Assembly: GCA_030592835.1 (NCBI GenBank)
Contig: JAUVIJ010000038.1
Span: forward strand, 1 to 11,492
DNA length: 11,492 bases
Direction of reading: 5' to 3'
Source of the DNA: Candidatus Cloacimonadota bacterium
Lineage (GTDB): Bacteria; Cloacimonadota; Cloacimonadia; Cloacimonadales; TCS61
The notes under the pieces were generated by a model. That model was given only the letters and a program-made list of their open reading frames with translations. It had not been told where the DNA came from and searched no databases. Below, piece after piece: positions 8,010 to 11,492 of this stretch (positions within the stretch are counted from its first letter, which is position 1; every line of letters begins with the position of its first letter). The position numbers were made by a program, and so were the translations under genes.

Positions 8010-10571
8010 ATGATTAAAAAAATTCTTGTTGTTTTTATTTTAACTCTATGTTTTTCATTATTTGCAGAATTAGAGAATATTAATCCCGATCCCGATGGTG
8101 AGCCCTGGTGGGTTGGTTCTCTACGCCCCTTAAGCGAAGAAGATTGGGAAATGCTTTCATCAGTTCAAAAACTGACCTTGCCGATTTCGCATCGGGACAG
8201 ACCCCTACCTTCTCAGGTAAATAATTCAGAACTACCTTATTTCCGTCCTATCTTTTCTCAGGAAGGCGGCAGTTGCGGTCAGGCAAGCGGGGTAGGATAC
8301 AATTTTACTTACGAAATCGATTTTGAAAGAGATTTGCCTGCTGATAACCCTTTAAACCAGTATCCCACACATTACACATGGAATTTCCTCAATGGCGGAG
8401 GAGGAAACGGTTCCTGGTATTGGGATGGTTGGGAGATCATCAAGAAGAATGGTTGTCCAAATGTAGCGGAATATGGCGGAATGGCTTACGGAGGAGACAA
8501 ACGCTGGCTGAACGGATATGCTAATTATTACAGTGGAATGCACAATCGTACTCTGGAATTCTATGCTATCGATGTTTCTGACGAGGAAGGATTAACAGTA
8601 TTAAAAAACTGGATGAACGACCATCTAAATGATTCTGAATATGGAGGTCTGACAAATTTCGCTGCTGGAGTTACAGGGTATACTATGGATTTTTTACCTG
8701 CGGATACACCCGAGGAAGGTAAAAGTGTTGTCCTACACTGGAATGTTCCGGTAAACCATGCTTTAACCTTTGTCGGATACAATGATTCTATCCGCTGGGA
8801 TTATAATGGAGACGGATATTATACTAACGATATTGATATTAACGATGATGGTGAAATCAATATGCAGGACTGGGAAATCGGAGGTCTCATCGTCGCCAAC
8901 AGTTGGGGCAATGGCTGGGGTGATGAAGGTAAGGCATACATGATGTACAAACTCCTGGCTGATCCTACTGAGGAAGGAGGGATCTGGAGTAATACTGTTC
9001 ATGTACTCAAAACCCGGGAGATATATCATCCCCTTCTTACTTTAAAAACAATTATTGAACATGATTCCAGAGATAAACTGAAGATATACGCTGGTGTTTC
9101 TGCTGATCCTGCCGCCAGAAATCCAGACTTACTTCATATTTTTCCCCTTTTTAATTTCCAGGGCGGTCCTTATTATATGCAGGGTGGAGAAGAGGAATAT
9201 CATAAACAGATCGAAATTGGTCTGGATATTACTCCCCTGATCAGTGGAATTAATCATACAGATCTCTCAAACTTTTTTCTGATCGTAGAAAATAGTGATC
9301 CGGAAAATGTGGGAACCGGTCAAATTATCTCCTATTCCATTATCGATTATACAGAAGGTGAAGAAGAGGTTGTTTGTGAAGAAATGAATGTTCCCATCAT
9401 CAACAATGAGACAACCATGCTTAAAATACAAAAAACGGTTAATTATAATTCTGTTTATATTACCACAGAAACCTTGCCCGCGATCGATCCCGGTGAAGAA
9501 TACAGCTTCCAGTTAGAAGCTGCCGATGGTACTCCACCTTATTCCTGGGGATTGAATCTCAATTATCAAATCGATTATGATTTTGAAGCATTTCAGCCAG
9601 GGGAAGGTGAACAGTTAGTTCCAACAAATAATGATGATGGCTTTTCACTAATCGACCTTGAGTTCGATTTCCCCTTTTTCGGTGAGTTTTTTGATCATGT
9701 CACTATTTCAACTGATGGTTCCATCACATTTGGTAATAGTTTTGCCTATATCCGTAACAATGAAGGGCTAATGGCAAACAGGGCGATCACTCCCTACGGA
9801 TCCGATCTCGAAATATATCCCGAACAAAACGATGGTATCTGGTTTGACAGTTATGATGATCAGGCAATTCTTTATTGGAAAACTTCTAAATACGCTGATC
9901 CTCAGGCGGATATTGAATTCGCTGTTAAAATTGATGCCGACGGTATGATCGAATTCTACCATCTGCATGATAATACTGCCAGCAATAATTGGGTTTCTGG
10001 TATTTCCTGGGGGGATAATGTTAATTATTTTTTCAGCAACATTTCCGGATCTCCAGACTTTCCTCCGGATTATCATACAACCTTCACTAAACCGGATTTC
10101 CCCTACGGCATGATGATCACAGAAGACGGATTGTTTACAGGTACGATCTATGAAAGCGACGAAACCTGGTCAGTAACCTTTAAAGTAACAGATCACAATT
10201 ATATATATTCCTCCAAAACATTTGAATTTTCCTCTACTTCAAGCAGCAGTTTGGATAATCTTGTCTCCCCGGTTATCCGCCTCTACCAGAATTTTCCTAA
10301 TCCCTTCAATCCGTCAGGTGCCGGACGCAGTCCTGAAACTACGATTTATTTTTCAGCGGAAGGATCAGCAAAGGCTGAACTTACAATATATAATCTAAAA
10401 GGACAGAAAATCAAATCATACATGTTCAGCGATCATGATCTTCTGGATATCAACGAAGTGGTCTGGAATGGCAAAGACTCTGCGTACAATGATGTGCCAA
10501 GCGGTATTTATATCTATAAATTAACCACTGAAAACAGCGATTTTTCCAGAAAGATGGTGCTTTTGAAATAA
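8010..10571 (+). CDS. Secreted papain-family (C1A) cysteine peptidase with EF-hand-like insert and C-terminal sorting domain
   Basis: This is an 853-residue exported protease. Residues 1-19 are a signal peptide (MIKK, hydrophobic core, FAE junction). The start has GAGGA at 7995-7999, ten bases upstream. The C1 peptidase domain spans about 78-335: oxyanion Gln84, catalytic Cys89 (GGSCGQASG), His250 (VNHALTFVGYND) and Asn297 (VANSWGNGWG). Between His and Asn lie two Ca-loop-like segments: D264/N266/D268 and a canonical 12-residue loop D276-D287. Residues 340-480 are a beta-rich linker domain. Residues 488-740 contain an Ig-like start (PGEEYSFQLEAADGTPPYSWG) and a beta domain of the type seen in secreted FCB proteins (FPFFGEFFDHVTISTDGSITFG). 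Residues 755-853 are the sorting tail (YQNFPNPFNPSGAG, LTIYNLKGQK, VPSGIYIYKL, SRKMVLLK). It likely digests extracellular protein for an amino-acid-using lifestyle, which is inference. Its stop overlaps the xseA start by one base. Confidence 0.92.
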   Translation: MIKKILVVFILTLCFSLFAELENINPDPDGEPWWVGSLRPLSEEDWEMLSSVQKLTLPISHRDRPLPSQVNNSELPYFRPIFSQEGGSCGQASGVGYNFTYEIDFERDLPADNPLNQYPTHYTWNFLNGGGGNGSWYWDGWEIIKKNGCPNVAEYGGMAYGGDKRWLNGYANYYSGMHNRTLEFYAIDVSDEEGLTVLKNWMNDHLNDSEYGGLTNFAAGVTGYTMDFLPADTPEEGKSVVLHWNVPVNHALTFVGYNDSIRWDYNGDGYYTNDIDINDDGEINMQDWEIGGLIVANSWGNGWGDEGKAYMMYKLLADPTEEGGIWSNTVHVLKTREIYHPLLTLKTIIEHDSRDKLKIYAGVSADPAARNPDLLHIFPLFNFQGGPYYMQGGEEEYHKQIEIGLDITPLISGINHTDLSNFFLIVENSDPENVGTGQIISYSIIDYTEGEEEVVCEEMNVPIINNETTMLKIQKTVNYNSVYITTETLPAIDPGEEYSFQLEAADGTPPYSWGLNLNYQIDYDFEAFQPGEGEQLVPTNNDDGFSLIDLEFDFPFFGEFFDHVTISTDGSITFGNSFAYIRNNEGLMANRAITPYGSDLEIYPEQNDGIWFDSYDDQAILYWKTSKYADPQADIEFAVKIDADGMIEFYHLHDNTASNNWVSGISWGDNVNYFFSNISGSPDFPPDYHTTFTKPDFPYGMMITEDGLFTGTIYESDETWSVTFKVTDHNYIYSSKTFEFSSTSSSSLDNLVSPVIRLYQNFPNPFNPSGAGRSPETTIYFSAEGSAKAELTIYNLKGQKIKSYMFSDHDLLDINEVVWNGKDSAYNDVPSGIYIYKLTTENSDFSRKMVLLK

Positions 10572-11492
10572 TGGAGCCAAAAGAAAATATTTTTTCTGTT
10601 ACGGAAGTTACTCATCACATCAAGAACGTTATTGAGAGTAACATTCCCAATCTGTTTGTTGAAGGAGAAATAGCTAATCTTGTTCATCATGGTTCAGGGC
10701 ATATCTATTTTTCTTTGAAAGATGCTAACTGTTCACTCCGGTGTGTCTTCTTCAAAAATTACAACCTTTATCTGCAATTTCGACCCCAGGATGGTGACAA
10801 AGTTATTTGTGGTGGAAAAATCTCTGTTTTTGAAAGAGGTGGGAATTATCAATTAACCGTCTCCAGAATGTATCCCTTAGGTATCGGCGAATTACAAATG
10901 AGATTTGAAGAACTCAAACTGAAACTGCAAAAAGAAGGGCTGTTTGATGAAGAACATAAACAGAAGCTGAAACCTTTCCCGGAATCTATCGGTGTGATCA
11001 CTTCTGCTACAGGAGCTGCTTTCCAGGATATAAAAAGCGTCCTGAGTCGCAGGTATCCCTGTAAAATATACCTTTTCCCCGCCACTGTACAAGGAGATAA
11101 AGCTTCTGATGAAATTATCGCCGGGTTGAAATATTTTAATTCTGATTTTCCGGTAGATCTAATCATACTCGGCAGAGGTGGTGGTTCCCAGGAAGATCTT
11201 TTCTGCTTCAATGATGAAAAATTATCGAGAGCTATTTACTCCTCACGAATACCTGTTATATCAGCAGTTGGTCATGAGATCGACTTTACGATCTCCGATT
11301 TTGTTGCCGATCTTAGAGCTCCCACTCCCTCGGTTGCTGCTGAACTGGCAGTTCCCGATAGAAAAGAATTATTGAATTCGATCCTGGAGATCGGTAATAG
11401 AATGAATTTATTTGTCGGGCAACATATAAACTCCCGAAAAATGGAACTTCAGGAATTATTTACCCAGATCCAGTCTCATCACCCCCGTAGTC
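10571..11492 (+). CDS. xseA: Exodeoxyribonuclease VII large subunit (3' end cut off by window edge)
   Basis: About 307 codons are present with no stop before the right edge; family members are usually around 400-450 residues or more. XseA with several XseB subunits degrades single-stranded DNA in the cytosol and takes part in repair. The N-terminal OB fold is clear (FSVTEVTHHIKNVIESNIPNLFVEGEIANL, then HIYFSLKD, then VFERGGNYQLTV near residue 100). The catalytic domain shows FPESIGVITSATGAAFQDI, GRGGGSQEDL at 201-210 followed by FNDEKLSRAI, and GHEIDFTISDFVADLRAPTPSVAAE from residue 234. The start ATG (10571-10573) shares its A with the peptidase stop TAA (10569-10571). No strong Shine-Dalgarno site precedes it, only GAAA, so translation probably depends on reinitiation after the peptidase. 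xseB would be expected just downstream, outside the window. Confidence 0.97.
   Translation, partial: MEPKENIFSVTEVTHHIKNVIESNIPNLFVEGEIANLVHHGSGHIYFSLKDANCSLRCVFFKNYNLYLQFRPQDGDKVICGGKISVFERGGNYQLTVSRMYPLGIGELQMRFEELKLKLQKEGLFDEEHKQKLKPFPESIGVITSATGAAFQDIKSVLSRRYPCKIYLFPATVQGDKASDEIIAGLKYFNSDFPVDLIILGRGGGSQEDLFCFNDEKLSRAIYSSRIPVISAVGHEIDFTISDFVADLRAPTPSVAAELAVPDRKELLNSILEIGNRMNLFVGQHINSRKMELQELFTQIQSHHPRS

Noticed and set aside
7236..10571. Complete azole-peptide (TOMM) biosynthetic cluster
   Set aside because: There is a SagB-type protein and a peptidase, but no YcaO cyclodehydratase, no E1-like partner, no transporter and no short Cys/Ser/Thr-rich precursor frame in the window.

Overview
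The window looks like a chromosomal segment of an AT-rich anaerobe from the FCB superphylum, most plausibly Candidatus Cloacimonadota. That placement is an inference. It rests on two secreted proteins ending in the NPFNP / IYNxKGQ / SGxYxYxL / RKMxLxK type of C-terminal sorting domain (type IX-secretion-like or FlgD-Ig-like), which is abundant in Cloacimonadota, Marinimicrobia and Calditrichota. The very low-GC code, with Shine-Dalgarno sites of AGGA/GGAG type, is compatible with it. No 16S rRNA, tRNA, mobile element, CRISPR array or phage gene was seen.

The genes form two divergent blocks around a 145-base intergenic region (7091-7235). The leftward block (minus strand), in transcription order, is: a secreted 486-residue protein of unknown function with a sorting tail; an exported 819-residue protein with twelve G-[N/D/E]-D-x-Y repeats followed by a HEAT-like region; the ribosome-assembly GTPase Obg, five bases downstream of it; and a response regulator with four PAS domains that runs off the left edge. 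The rightward block (plus strand) is: a SagB/ThcOx-type nitroreductase; a secreted papain-family (C1A) cysteine peptidase with an EF-hand/dockerin-like insert and a sorting tail; and the large subunit of exodeoxyribonuclease VII (xseA), whose start overlaps the peptidase stop and which runs off the right edge.

Two themes emerge. One is export and the cell surface: three of the seven genes carry N-terminal signal peptides, and two of those also carry sorting tails. The other is housekeeping genes (obg, xseA) embedded in short-spaced transcription units with exported or accessory genes. Nothing here amounts to a demonstrated new multi-gene system. The least conventional elements are the twelve-repeat solenoid-plus-HEAT protein joined to obg, the calcium-loop insert placed between the catalytic His and Asn of the peptidase, an orphan SagB-type enzyme with no cyclodehydratase or precursor peptide nearby, and a small hairpin that covers the ribosome binding site of that enzyme.
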